From assembly GCF_000173975.1 (NCBI RefSeq), contig NZ_ACEP01000029.1, positions 53,865 to 117,864 on the forward strand: a DNA stretch of 64,000 nt. The letters run 5' to 3'. The translations under genes and the position numbers were made by a program. The notes below the pieces were generated by a model. It was not told the DNA's origin. It saw only the letters and a list, made by a program, of their open reading frames with translations, and ran no database searches. The stretch is from Anaerobutyricum hallii DSM 3353. Lineage in GTDB: Bacteria; Bacillota; Clostridia; Lachnospirales; Lachnospiraceae. Within the stretch, counting starts at the first letter, position 1, and each line of letters begins with the position of its first letter. Positions 44,330-54,255 of this stretch are shown here, piece after piece.

Positions 44330-46192
44330 ATGGATAAAATGCGGATGGAGTCAGTAGATATGACTGCTCAGAATATTGAAAAAATTGGTTCTCTATTTCC
44401 TAATTGTATAACTGAGACTATTGATGAAAATGGAAAAGGGAAGAAAGTGATTAATTTCGAACTTTTAAAGCAGATGCTTTCATCGGACGTTATTGATGGG
44501 GATGAGGCATACGAATTTACTTGGGTAGGGAAGAAAGCATCTATTGTGGAAGCAAATAAACCGATTCGAAAAACGCTTCGCCCATGTAAGGAGGAATCAG
44601 TCGATTGGGATAATACAGAGAATCTCTATATTGAAGGAGATAATCTTGAAGTGTTAAAATTGCTTCAGGAAAGTTATTTAAATAAAGTAAAAATGATTTA
44701 TATTGATCCTCCATATAATACGGGAAATGATTTTATTTATAATGATGATTTTAAAATGACAAGTGAAGAATATGCGGAAGAAATTAGTGAATTAGATGAA
44801 GATGGAAATCGTATGTTTAAAAATACTGATACTAACGGACGCTTTCATTCAGATTGGTGTTCAATGATTTATTCTCGCCTTATGCTTGCTAGAAATTTAT
44901 TGTCTGATGATGGTGTGATTTTTATTTCAATTGATGATAATGAGCAGTCCAATTTAAAAAAGTGTTGTGAGGAAATATTTGGTGAAAAGAATTTTGTTGC
45001 ACAATTAATATGGGAAAGGGCTTTCGCACCTAAAAATGATGCAAAATATATTTCCAATAGTCATGATTATATTTTAATGTTTGCAAAAAATATTAACAAT
45101 TTTGTAATAGGAAGATTACCTAGAACAAGTGAAGCAAATGCGAGATATTCAAATCCGGATAACGATCCAAGAGGTGTATGGCAATCTGATAATTTAACTG
45201 TAAAAACGTATTCACCGTCTGGAGATTATTCTATTACTACGCCCTCTGGGCGGGTAGTAGAGCCTCCAGCAGGGCGCTGCTGGAGTCTCTCTAAAAATAA
45301 ATTTTTAGAGAGACTTAAAGATAATAGAATTTGGTTTGGTGCAGATGGAAATGGAGTTCCTAGGATTAAAAGATTTTTATCAGAATTAAAATTTGAAGGT
45401 ATGGCACCTACATCATTATTATTTTTCAAAGAAGTAGGTCATAGTCAGGAAGGTTCACAAGAACTTATAAAAATTATGGATGGGGGAGTTTTTGATGGGC
45501 CAAAACCTACTCGATTATTAAAAAGATTAATGATATTAGCAAATCTAAAGGAAAATTCTATAGTATTAGATTTCTTTTCTGGATCAGCAACAACAGCACA
45601 TGCTTTAATGGAAGTTAATAAAGAAAAAAATTTAAAGTGTAAATATATTATGGTACAATTAGCTGAAAATACTAATAAAAAGAAAGATACAGGCTATAAA
45701 AATATTTGCGAAATCGGAAAAGAACGTATCCGACGTGCTGGAAAGAAGATAAAAGAAGAAGCTCCATTGGTCACACAGAATTTAGATATTGGTTTCCGTG
45801 TATTAAAATTGGATGATTCTAATATGAATGAAGTATATTATAGTCCAGATGACTATTCTCAGGGATTTCTTAATCAATTGGAATCTAATATCAAAGAAGA
45901 CCGTACAGACCTAGATTTGTTATTTGGATGTCTATTGGATTGGGGATTGCCTCTTTCATTACCGTATTATTCAGAACAAATTGAGGGATGTACAGTCCAT
46001 AATTATAATGATGGTGATTTAATTGCGTGCTTTGATGAGAATATTCCTAACAGTGTAATTAAAGAAATTGCAAAAAAAGAGCCTCTTCGTGCAGTGTTCC
46101 GGGATAGTAGTTTTGCAAGCAGTTCGTCTAAAATTAATGTTGGTGAAATCTTTAAATTAATAGCACCGGATACAACTGTGAAAGTTATTTAA
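44330..46192 (+). CDS. mod: type III restriction-modification methyltransferase Mod
   Basis: 620 residues. It is a beta-class N6-adenine methylase: DPPY motif near 126, then a target-recognition region, then the SAM-binding motif LDFFSGSATTAHAL near 412. The length is typical of Mod. It methylates one strand of the recognition sequence and supplies specificity for Res. The recognition sequence cannot be predicted. Three successive DNA inverted repeats lie inside the target-recognition coding region (45236-45315), which is unusual. It starts after AGGAGG and ends 11 bp before res. Confidence 0.92.
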   Translation: MDKMRMESVDMTAQNIEKIGSLFPNCITETIDENGKGKKVINFELLKQMLSSDVIDGDEAYEFTWVGKKASIVEANKPIRKTLRPCKEESVDWDNTENLYIEGDNLEVLKLLQESYLNKVKMIYIDPPYNTGNDFIYNDDFKMTSEEYAEEISELDEDGNRMFKNTDTNGRFHSDWCSMIYSRLMLARNLLSDDGVIFISIDDNEQSNLKKCCEEIFGEKNFVAQLIWERAFAPKNDAKYISNSHDYILMFAKNINNFVIGRLPRTSEANARYSNPDNDPRGVWQSDNLTVKTYSPSGDYSITTPSGRVVEPPAGRCWSLSKNKFLERLKDNRIWFGADGNGVPRIKRFLSELKFEGMAPTSLLFFKEVGHSQEGSQELIKIMDGGVFDGPKPTRLLKRLMILANLKENSIVLDFFSGSATTAHALMEVNKEKNLKCKYIMVQLAENTNKKKDTGYKNICEIGKERIRRAGKKIKEEAPLVTQNLDIGFRVLKLDDSNMNEVYYSPDDYSQGFLNQLESNIKEDRTDLDLLFGCLLDWGLPLSLPYYSEQIEGCTVHNYNDGDLIACFDENIPNSVIKEIAKKEPLRAVFRDSSFASSSSKINVGEIFKLIAPDTTVKVI

Positions 46193-46203
46193 GGAGGCAA
46201 AGA

Positions 46204-49200
46204 ATGAAGTTACGATTTAAACATCAGAAATTTCAGGCTGATGCGGCAAAGGCGGTGGTAGATGTATTTGCGGGTCAGCCATATCTTACACCTTCTTATA
46301 TGATGGATAAAGGTTATCAGGGAAAAACAATGGAAGGACAGAAATATTCTCAGATGTCTACGATGGATGAAGAGGATTTTACGGGTTGGAGTAATCATAA
46401 AATTGTTCCAGAGTTAAATGATAGGTTGATTTTGGAGCATATACAGAAAATTCAGCGTGAAAATCAAATAGAGCCATCTGGCAAATTGGAAGGGCGATAT
46501 AATCTTACAATTGAAATGGAAACAGGTGTGGGAAAAACATATACTTATATCAAAACTATGTACGAATTAAATCGTGCATATGGTTGGAGTAAGTTTATTG
46601 TTGTTGTACCAAGTATTGCAATTCGCGAAGGGGTCTATAAATCTTTTCAGGTAACGCAGGAACATTTTGCAGAAGAATATGGGAAAAAAATTCGATTTTT
46701 TATTTATAATTCTGCAAGGCTGACAGAAATAGATCGCTTTGCGTCGGATAATTCAATTAATGTTATGATTATTAATTCTCAGGCTTTCAATGCAAGGGGA
46801 AAAGATGCTAGACGTATTTATATGAAACTGGATGAATTCCGTTCTAGGAGACCGATTGATATTCTTGCAAAGACGAATCCGATTGTGATTATTGATGAGC
46901 CACAGTCAGTTGAAGGTAAGAAAACAAAAGAAAATTTGAAACAATTTAATCCACTTATGACATTGCGTTATTCTGCTACGCATAAAAGAGATAGTATTTA
47001 CAATATGGTATATCAATTGGATGCCATGGAAGCATATAATAAGCGTTTAGTTAAAAAAATTGTAGTAAAAGGCATTTCAGAATCTGGTACAACGGCTACA
47101 GAAAGCTATGTGTATTTAGAAAGTATCAATCTTTCAAAAGCTGCCCCAACAGCCACTATTCAATTTGATTATAAAGGTGCCAATAGTATTCGAAAGATTA
47201 CTAAAACGGTAGGAGAAGGATGTAATTTATATGATAATTCCGGAAATATGGAAGAATATAAAGAAGGTTTTGTGATTTCTAGAATTGATGGACGTGACGA
47301 TTCAGTGGAGTTTATTAACGGTATTAAAATTTATGCTGGGGACGTAATTGGAAAGGTAAGTGAAGACCAACTGCGTCGAATTCAGATTAGAGAGACGATT
47401 CTTTCACATATACAGAGAGAACGTGAGTTATTTTATAAAGGGATTAAAGTATTGTCCCTCTTTTTTATTGATGAGGTAGCTAAGTATAAACAGTATGATG
47501 ATGCAGGTCAGCCAATTAATGGAATATACGCAGACATATTCGAAGAAGAATATAATGATATTATTAACAATCTTCAGATAAAGATTGGAGAGGATGATTA
47601 TTTAAGATATTTATCCTCTATTCCGGTTAATAAAACTCATGCAGGTTATTTTTCTATTGATAAAAAAGGCAAAATGATAAACTCTAAGGTTCTACGTAAG
47701 AAAACAACTACAGACGATGTAGATGCATATGACCTTATTATGAAAAATAAGGAACTTCTTTTAGATAGGAGTCCAGAAAAATCACCTGTACGATTTATTT
47801 TTTCACATTCGGCACTCCGTGAAGGCTGGGACAATCCAAATGTATTTCAAATTTGTACTCTAAAACAGAGTAATAGTGAAGTAAGAAAGCGCCAGGAAGT
47901 AGGTCGTGGACTTCGTCTTTGTGTAAACCAGGATGGAGAACGTATGGATACCAATGTACTTGGAAATGATGTACATAGTGTTAATGTACTGACGGTTATT
48001 GCTAGTGAGAGTTATGATAGCTTTGCAAAAGGACTACAAAGTGAAATTGCAGAGGCAGTAGCTGATAGACCACATGCAGTTACAGCAGAATTATTTATTG
48101 GAAAAGTGATTGAAGATGAGCAAGGAAATGAGCAGGTAATTACTTCTGACATGGCACATGCAATTTATTATGATTTGATAATGAGTAGGTATGTTGACAG
48201 AAAAGGTAATTTGACAGACAAATATTATGAAGATAAAGCAAATGGAGAAATTAAGGTGGCAGAAGAGGTTGCTGATTCTGTCAACTCCGTAATTCAAATT
48301 ATAGATTCTGTTTATAATAGTCGTTCTATGTGTCCTGAAAATGCTCGTAGTAATAATATAGAACTACATCTAGATGAAAATAAACTTGCAATGCCAGAAT
48401 TTAAAGCACTTTGGTCAAAAATAAATTCAAAGACAGCATATGTTGTTGATTTTGATACGGAAGAGCTTATATGCAAAGCGATTGACTCTTTGGATAGAAA
48501 GTTAAGAGTTTCTAAGATTTATTTTAAAGTGGAAACTGGTGTTTTAAATGAGATTAAGTCGAAAGAAATCCTTGCTGATGGAAGTGGTTTTCTAAAAGAA
48601 AAGACAGAAAATTATGGGCGTACAGTGTCTGTTAGTTCTAGAGTTAAATATGATTTGATTGGAAAGTTAGTAGATGAAACCAATTTGACTAGAAAAGCAA
48701 TTGTACGTATTCTGCAGGGAATTCAACCTTCGGTATTCAATCAATTTAAGGATAATCCAGAAGAATTTATTATTAAAGCTGCAGCCTTGATTAATGATGA
48801 AAAGGCCACAGCAATTATTGAACATATTACTTATAATGTGACGGATGATAGGTATGGTACGGAAGTGTTTGCAGATCCGACGATTAAAGGTCGTCTTGGT
48901 GTGAATGCAATGAAAGCAAATAAACATTTGTATGACCACATCATCTATGATTCTACTAACGAACAAAAATTTGCAGAAGAGTTGGATATAAGCCAAGATG
49001 TGGCTGTTTATGTGAAATTGCCAGATGGATTTTATATTTCGACTCCAGTAGGACGATACAATCCAGATTGGGCGATTGCATTTTATGAGGGAACAGTAAA
49101 ACATATTTATTTTGTAGCAGAAACTAAGGGTTCTATGGACTCTATGCAACTGCGTTTGATTGAAAAATCAAAAATTCATTGTGCAAGAGAGCATTTTAAG

Positions 49201-49275
49201 GCAATTAGTAATAGTGAAGTAGTATATGATGTGGTAGACAGCTATAAATCTTTATTGGATATTGTAACTAGATAA
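46204..49275 (+). CDS. res: type III restriction endonuclease Res
   Basis: 1023 residues. Superfamily 2 helicase motifs are METGVGKT near 105-112 and DEPQ at 231-234, with a C-terminal helicase motif around EVGRGLRLC. The C-terminal nuclease has PDWA near 957 and ETKG near 974, the PD-(D/E)xK pattern. It cleaves unmodified DNA in complex with Mod after ATP-driven movement. AAGGAGG precedes the ATG. It appears intact and full length. Confidence 0.93.
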   Translation: MKLRFKHQKFQADAAKAVVDVFAGQPYLTPSYMMDKGYQGKTMEGQKYSQMSTMDEEDFTGWSNHKIVPELNDRLILEHIQKIQRENQIEPSGKLEGRYNLTIEMETGVGKTYTYIKTMYELNRAYGWSKFIVVVPSIAIREGVYKSFQVTQEHFAEEYGKKIRFFIYNSARLTEIDRFASDNSINVMIINSQAFNARGKDARRIYMKLDEFRSRRPIDILAKTNPIVIIDEPQSVEGKKTKENLKQFNPLMTLRYSATHKRDSIYNMVYQLDAMEAYNKRLVKKIVVKGISESGTTATESYVYLESINLSKAAPTATIQFDYKGANSIRKITKTVGEGCNLYDNSGNMEEYKEGFVISRIDGRDDSVEFINGIKIYAGDVIGKVSEDQLRRIQIRETILSHIQRERELFYKGIKVLSLFFIDEVAKYKQYDDAGQPINGIYADIFEEEYNDIINNLQIKIGEDDYLRYLSSIPVNKTHAGYFSIDKKGKMINSKVLRKKTTTDDVDAYDLIMKNKELLLDRSPEKSPVRFIFSHSALREGWDNPNVFQICTLKQSNSEVRKRQEVGRGLRLCVNQDGERMDTNVLGNDVHSVNVLTVIASESYDSFAKGLQSEIAEAVADRPHAVTAELFIGKVIEDEQGNEQVITSDMAHAIYYDLIMSRYVDRKGNLTDKYYEDKANGEIKVAEEVADSVNSVIQIIDSVYNSRSMCPENARSNNIELHLDENKLAMPEFKALWSKINSKTAYVVDFDTEELICKAIDSLDRKLRVSKIYFKVETGVLNEIKSKEILADGSGFLKEKTENYGRTVSVSSRVKYDLIGKLVDETNLTRKAIVRILQGIQPSVFNQFKDNPEEFIIKAAALINDEKATAIIEHITYNVTDDRYGTEVFADPTIKGRLGVNAMKANKHLYDHIIYDSTNEQKFAEELDISQDVAVYVKLPDGFYISTPVGRYNPDWAIAFYEGTVKHIYFVAETKGSMDSMQLRLIEKSKIHCAREHFKAISNSEVVYDVVDSYKSLLDIVTR

Positions 49276-49325
49276 AGACATTATAAAAAGGTAGGTTATA
49301 ATTTCAGGTATTGTGAGGAAATAAG

Positions 49326-50849
49326 ATGGGAAATGTAAAAGCTACGTTGGTTGGAGTAAGTAATTATGATAATCCTAGAACTCCAGATATAGATGCTTGT
49401 AGAAATGATATAGTGGAAGTAAAGGCAGCATTGATAAAAGGCTTAGGTATTTCATCACAGGATATTCGTTTGTTGGGAAGTTCTGGAAGAGTTAATATAA
49501 AGGAATTGGAAACTGAATTACAAATAGCATCATTAGTTGTTGAGCCAGAGGATACATATATTTTTTACTTTTCAGGTCATGGAAATAATGGAACTCTTGC
49601 TCTTAGTGAAACTGTGATTGGTGTACAGGAAGTGATAGAACTAGTAGATAACATAGAGGCAAGAAATAAAATTATTATATTAGATAGTTGTCGTTCTGGT
49701 GATTTTTTGATTCCTCAAATTAAAACACCGGATATAGATAGAATGGTGGAAGAGTTTGCAGGTGCAGGGTATGCTGTAATGGCTTCCTGCGGAGCAAATG
49801 AGAATTCAACTTTTTATCCGGGAAATAAAATAAGCTTGTATACACATTTTTTGTGTGATGCATTAACTATGGACTGTATAATAAAAAAGGGAAAAAAGTC
49901 TCTCGAAGAGATTAATGAATTAATTTTTCGAATGATAAGTGTATGGAACAGAAAAGGTGTCAGAATTCAGCATCCTATTTTTAGAGCTAATATAACAGGA
50001 ACTATTTATTTTCCAGTTCAAAAATATACATCGTATCAAAAACAAAATATATTTAAAGAAACAGAAGAATATATTATATATGAAGTTTTGCCATTTCATC
50101 ATTCTCGACAGAAAAGGTATACTGCTAAAGTTATTTTGAAATATTATTTTGATGAAATAGATATTGTGAAGATTACAAAAGAAATAATTGATGAAATAAA
50201 ATATTCAAATGTCTATAAAAATGAAATAGAAGAGCGTAGATTCAGGGGATTACCGGCCAATATGATACGCTGCCATATGGGAAATGATGAGCAGGATATG
50301 ACAGATTGTAATTTTGAATGGATTACTACATGGGTTGATGATACGATGGACAAGAATAATTGGTATAGAGAAAGTAATGGTTCAAAAATACTTGATGGAA
50401 TTCTTGTGGATAAGCAGAAATCATACAATGCATTGCGAATATTAAATCAACAAACTGTGACCACGGAAGAATTTATTAAAGAGGCAAGAAAGTATTTAAA
50501 TGAGATGGTAGCGTATGCGGATCAATTCATAAGTAAATATAGAGAATATTCTAATGGTAATATTTCGGAAAGTGAATTAGTTAATAATGTGAAAGATATA
50601 AATGTACAAATAGCATCTATATATTTTAAAATTTCAGATTTACCTAAAGTACCTTTGGAATGCAATTCATGGGCAGAATCAATACAACAGATAGCTGCAA
50701 CGATTCATGATTTTACACTATTTTATAGTAATAAGACAATGAATACTTGGAGTCAAGAAAATAGAAAAGATCTCATGAAAATTAAGATAAAACATTATCA
50801 GCAAGAAATAGAATTGATAAAGCAGGAAGAGAAAAAGCTTAAGGAATAA
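49326..50849 (+). CDS. caspase-like (peptidase C14) protein
   Basis: 507 residues. The N-terminal caspase fold (about 1-230) has the catalytic dyad His85 in YFSGHGN and Cys122 in LDSCRSG, preceded by CRNDIVEVKAALIKGLG. The rest has no recognised enzymatic motif and ends in a coiled coil. Such proteases act as death effectors or activators in several defence systems. Its place 50 bp after res suggests it belongs to the same defence unit, but no associated sensor is obvious other than the restriction or AlbA_2 proteins. Confidence 0.87.
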   Translation: MGNVKATLVGVSNYDNPRTPDIDACRNDIVEVKAALIKGLGISSQDIRLLGSSGRVNIKELETELQIASLVVEPEDTYIFYFSGHGNNGTLALSETVIGVQEVIELVDNIEARNKIIILDSCRSGDFLIPQIKTPDIDRMVEEFAGAGYAVMASCGANENSTFYPGNKISLYTHFLCDALTMDCIIKKGKKSLEEINELIFRMISVWNRKGVRIQHPIFRANITGTIYFPVQKYTSYQKQNIFKETEEYIIYEVLPFHHSRQKRYTAKVILKYYFDEIDIVKITKEIIDEIKYSNVYKNEIEERRFRGLPANMIRCHMGNDEQDMTDCNFEWITTWVDDTMDKNNWYRESNGSKILDGILVDKQKSYNALRILNQQTVTTEEFIKEARKYLNEMVAYADQFISKYREYSNGNISESELVNNVKDINVQIASIYFKISDLPKVPLECNSWAESIQQIAATIHDFTLFYSNKTMNTWSQENRKDLMKIKIKHYQQEIELIKQEEKKLKE

Positions 50850-50884
50850 AATCTATATAAAAAAGCATGAAAAGAGGTGTTTTT

Positions 50885-52549
50885 TTGAACGAAAAAGAAT
50901 TTAGTATAATACTTTCTTCAGGAGAATCATTGCATACAGAATTTAAATCATGGAAAAAAGCGGGTAACATGAAAGAACGTATTAAGCTTGCTGTTGATGA
51001 ACTAGTTGCTTTCGCAAATGCAAAGGGTGGGACCGTTTACTTTGGAGTAGAGGATGATGGTACAGTAACTGGATGTGAAAAATACGATACACAAAGTATT
51101 ATTGAGGCAATATATGATAAAACAAGACCATCGTTATTTGTGGATATAGAAAAAATTCCTTATCAAGGTATGATGGTTTTGGCATTGAAAGTAGAGGCAG
51201 ATGGTAAAACTTATGGGACAACAGATGGTCGTTTTTTGAAAAGATTGGGTAAGAATTCAAAACCTTTTTTTCCAGATGAAATGTCGCATCATTTTTACAG
51301 AGAGCAGATACCGGATTTTTCAAGTAAGATAGTGATGGAAAGTACTTTTGAGGATATAAATCTTTTAGAAGTATATTCTTTAAAAGAAAAACTAAAAATT
51401 AGAGATCCAAAATCAACACTTCCAGCTTTGGAGGATATGGCTTTTCTAAGAGATCTTGGACTTATTAAAAAAATAGATAATGTTGAAAGATTGACTGTAG
51501 CTGGTTTGTTATTTGTTGGTAAACAAAATTCTATTTCAAGATTGTTGCCGCAGGCAGAGGTTATATATCTACATTATAGTGCTGAAAATCTTGAAGAATA
51601 TGATTTAAGATTAGATTTACAACAGCCAATTGTAAATGTATTAGATCGCTTGACGGAAAAAATACAAAATGATAATAAAATTCTTAATATCCAGGTGGGA
51701 TTATTTAGATTAGAAGTAGAAGATTTCTCTGAGAAAGTATTTCAAGAAGCTTTATTGAATGCATTGTCTCATAGGGATTATGAAAGTATGGGTGCAGTAT
51801 ATGTAAAGCATTATCCTGATAAAGTAGTTATAGAGAATCCTGGTGGATTTTTAGATGGGATAACAGAAAGGAATATCATTACGCACCCCTCAGCACCAAG
51901 AAATAAACTAATCGCAGAAACTTTGCAACATTTAAAATATGTACAAAGAACTGGGCAGGGAGTAGATATTATTTTCAGGGAAATGATATCTATGGGAAAG
52001 CCATATCCCGAATATCAAGTGTTTAGTGATGCAGTATCATTGACACTTCGTAGTGCAGTGGAAGACGTATCGTTTGTTAAGTTTATTGTAAATGAGCAGG
52101 AAAAAAATCAAATATTTTTATCATTGGCAGAGCTAATGATTATGCGCTATTTATCAGAGAATAAACGCATAAAGTTATCGGAAGCAAAAGATTTGACACA
52201 AATTTCTTTAGAAAATACACGTAAGGCATTAACTAACTTAGTTAACCTGCATCTTATCGAATCTGTTGGAAAAGAATATATGTTAACAGCAAGAGTTTAT
52301 GAGGCCGTTAAAAATGATTTACAATATACTCGTGACAAAGGAGTTCGTTATATTAAAGCAAAAGAAATGATTCTAGAATATCTTGAACATAATGAATCTA
52401 TTACAAATGCAGCGATTCAAGAGTTGTGTGGCTTTAGTAAACAGCAGGCAAGAACAACAATTGACAAAATGAGAAAAGAAAAGTTGATTATTTTAGTTGG
52501 AAAAGGAAACCGTTCCTGTTATCAACGTATTGTATATGAAAATAAATAA
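50885..52549 (+). CDS. AlbA_2/Schlafen-type ATPase-HTH protein (RecG-like family)
   Basis: 554 residues from the TTG at 50885, 6 bp after AGAGGTG; the ATG at 50867 precedes that ribosome site. The AlbA_2 domain (about 10-140) has ESLHTEFKSW, then FANAKGGTVYFGVEDDG and GRFLKRLGKNSKPF. A GHKL-like ATPase segment follows with EALLNALSHRDY and RTGQGVDIIFREM. The C-terminal 150 residues contain winged-helix repeats. These proteins are often transcription regulators or defence-associated. Last gene of the seven-gene block; its final 33 codons and terminator are copied at 56301. Confidence 0.85.
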   Translation: MNEKEFSIILSSGESLHTEFKSWKKAGNMKERIKLAVDELVAFANAKGGTVYFGVEDDGTVTGCEKYDTQSIIEAIYDKTRPSLFVDIEKIPYQGMMVLALKVEADGKTYGTTDGRFLKRLGKNSKPFFPDEMSHHFYREQIPDFSSKIVMESTFEDINLLEVYSLKEKLKIRDPKSTLPALEDMAFLRDLGLIKKIDNVERLTVAGLLFVGKQNSISRLLPQAEVIYLHYSAENLEEYDLRLDLQQPIVNVLDRLTEKIQNDNKILNIQVGLFRLEVEDFSEKVFQEALLNALSHRDYESMGAVYVKHYPDKVVIENPGGFLDGITERNIITHPSAPRNKLIAETLQHLKYVQRTGQGVDIIFREMISMGKPYPEYQVFSDAVSLTLRSAVEDVSFVKFIVNEQEKNQIFLSLAELMIMRYLSENKRIKLSEAKDLTQISLENTRKALTNLVNLHLIESVGKEYMLTARVYEAVKNDLQYTRDKGVRYIKAKEMILEYLEHNESITNAAIQELCGFSKQQARTTIDKMRKEKLIILVGKGNRSCYQRIVYENK

Positions 52550-52597
52550 TCGAGTGGCCCTCGAGTTTTCACTCGAGGACCACTTGAGACAGAAAAA
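52450..52597 (+). repeat. direct repeat copy 1 (end of AlbA_2 gene plus terminator)
   Basis: It begins AAGAACAACAATTGACAAAA and ends after ACAGAAAAA. Copy 2 is at 56301-56459 with scattered substitutions and an 11-12 bp insertion in the palindrome. The two copies bracket a 3.7-kb segment. Confidence 0.9.
52550..52597 (+). terminator. palindromic terminator of the defence operon
   Basis: TCGAGTGGCCCTCGAG pairs with CTCGAGGACCACTTGA around a TTTTCA loop, directly after the AlbA_2 stop codon. Confidence 0.75.
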
Positions 52598-52635
52598 ACT
52601 TTCACACTCTCCGGTAAATCATGAGTACCAAAAAT

Positions 52636-54213
52636 CTATGCTTTTTGATGATAATTAATTGATGCTTGAAAAAATTTAATTAACGGATAATGGATAGTAA
52701 TTGGCATTATTGGGTCAATATCAGTATCACCTTTAAACATAAATCTAGAATTTGAACCATAGTTACCAATTATTCCTATATCGTATAAATCTTTTAATAT
52801 TTCTGGTGTTTTTCGTTTAGTAACTAACTCGTTCACTTCTTCAAAAAAATCTTTTTTGCTATTCAGATGATGCTGGAAATCCGAAACTGAAAAAGGCAAA
52901 AGTATTCCTGTCAATGATTTTTTTATTCCCTCTACTTCCTTATCACTATATTTTACAGTTAAAAACTCTTCAAATTCAGTCCATGATTCTTCGGCATAAG
53001 GTTTTCGCGAGGTATCAAAACATTCTTGATCAATAATACTTTTATTTCCATGAAGGCGTTGGATAGTAGTAAAAAGTCTTATTATATCTCTTGGTTTATA
53101 CCATGTCTGATCAAGTATATAATTTTGTACTTCTTTTTTTTTATTTCCAACATATGGTATAAAATATGTTTCCCAAATATCGGGAGATGGTTCAAGCCCT
53201 AATTTGGTTTCGCTAAAATGTATTCTTTTTTCCAACATCTTTAATAAAGGGTGATTTCTGATATTTCCTCCTTTTTGTTCCCATGAAATAGTAACACCAA
53301 AATCATGAATAGTTTTATTTATTTCTAGTCCTTTGGAAATTATATTTTTGTATACTTCACTACGTATTGCGGTAACTAAGAAAACGTTGAAATTATGTGT
53401 TCTATTAATATCGGATAAGTATTCTATCGCAAAAATTAAATCCCGAATTAAAGTGACATCACGTTGATATTTTTTTGTTTGTTTAAAAGCCAATTCAAGT
53501 TCATCAATAAAAATATAGATTTTATCTTCTACAGGAGTTAAAACTGAATATAGGTTAATAATTTGTTTGGCCAAAGATGTAAATGATACAGACTTTTTTT
53601 CTGAATCAACCCATTCAAATTCTAAATTGGTTTTAGCTATTTTGTTAAAATCAATTTCAAGGTTTCCACGTTTCATTTTGGGAAGTATTTTTTTAATAGT
53701 ATTATCTGTTCCCAATTTACCATAGGTAGCATTAAGTAATGCACATAACTTTGTCCATGATTCAGTGTTGCGATTGAATACACCATATTCTGTCCTTGAA
53801 AGTCTGGATACGATTACTTTAATTAGGTAAACCTGCCATGCAAGTGAACAGTTCAATGTGAAATCACTAGGGATTTCACTGTCTATAATCTCTTCGAAAG
53901 GATTGTTGGGGAGAGCAGAGCGTTTTATTTGATTACGTTCTTCTTCATCTACATCTCTTTTAAAACGAATAAATTCACTAAAATTTTGGGACGGATTTTC
54001 GGAAATTATACTTTCAAGATATTTGAGAAGCATAGTTTTACCAGTGCCTTTGTTTCCAAATATATAATATGTTGATCCATCAAGCAGTCGTGAGATATTA
54101 ATATTGGGAAACTCGTAAAAAAGACCTTTGCAAGTGTCTTGTCCATATTCAAGAAATTCGTTATAACCGTCAATTTTTCCAAAATAAATATCCTTAATTT
54201 GCAATTTTCGCAT
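52636..54213 (-). CDS. P-loop ATPase, Sll1717-like
   Basis: 525 residues. Walker A is GNKGTGKT at 53-60, preceded by the family-type LLDGSTYYIFG, and Walker B is IFIDE at 234-238. Near residue 375 NYILDQTWYKPRDIIRLFTT resembles the family's RPRD-type segment. The C-terminal winged-helix-like portion ends at MPITIHYPLIKFF. STAND/KAP-like ATPases of this group are scattered through defence islands, where they may sense infection. It is convergent with the seven-gene block, alone on the reverse strand, and bracketed by the duplicated repeat. Confidence 0.82.
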   Translation of the reverse strand: MRKLQIKDIYFGKIDGYNEFLEYGQDTCKGLFYEFPNINISRLLDGSTYYIFGNKGTGKTMLLKYLESIISENPSQNFSEFIRFKRDVDEEERNQIKRSALPNNPFEEIIDSEIPSDFTLNCSLAWQVYLIKVIVSRLSRTEYGVFNRNTESWTKLCALLNATYGKLGTDNTIKKILPKMKRGNLEIDFNKIAKTNLEFEWVDSEKKSVSFTSLAKQIINLYSVLTPVEDKIYIFIDELELAFKQTKKYQRDVTLIRDLIFAIEYLSDINRTHNFNVFLVTAIRSEVYKNIISKGLEINKTIHDFGVTISWEQKGGNIRNHPLLKMLEKRIHFSETKLGLEPSPDIWETYFIPYVGNKKKEVQNYILDQTWYKPRDIIRLFTTIQRLHGNKSIIDQECFDTSRKPYAEESWTEFEEFLTVKYSDKEVEGIKKSLTGILLPFSVSDFQHHLNSKKDFFEEVNELVTKRKTPEILKDLYDIGIIGNYGSNSRFMFKGDTDIDPIMPITIHYPLIKFFQASINYHQKA

Positions 54214-54255
54214 ATAGATTCTCCTCTATAAATATTAATGTTGATTTTATGATAA

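Noticed and set aside
39558..52549. BREX or DISARM system
   Set aside because: No PglZ, BrxC/L, DrmA/B or PglX-like genes; the methylase and nuclease are clearly type III Mod and Res.
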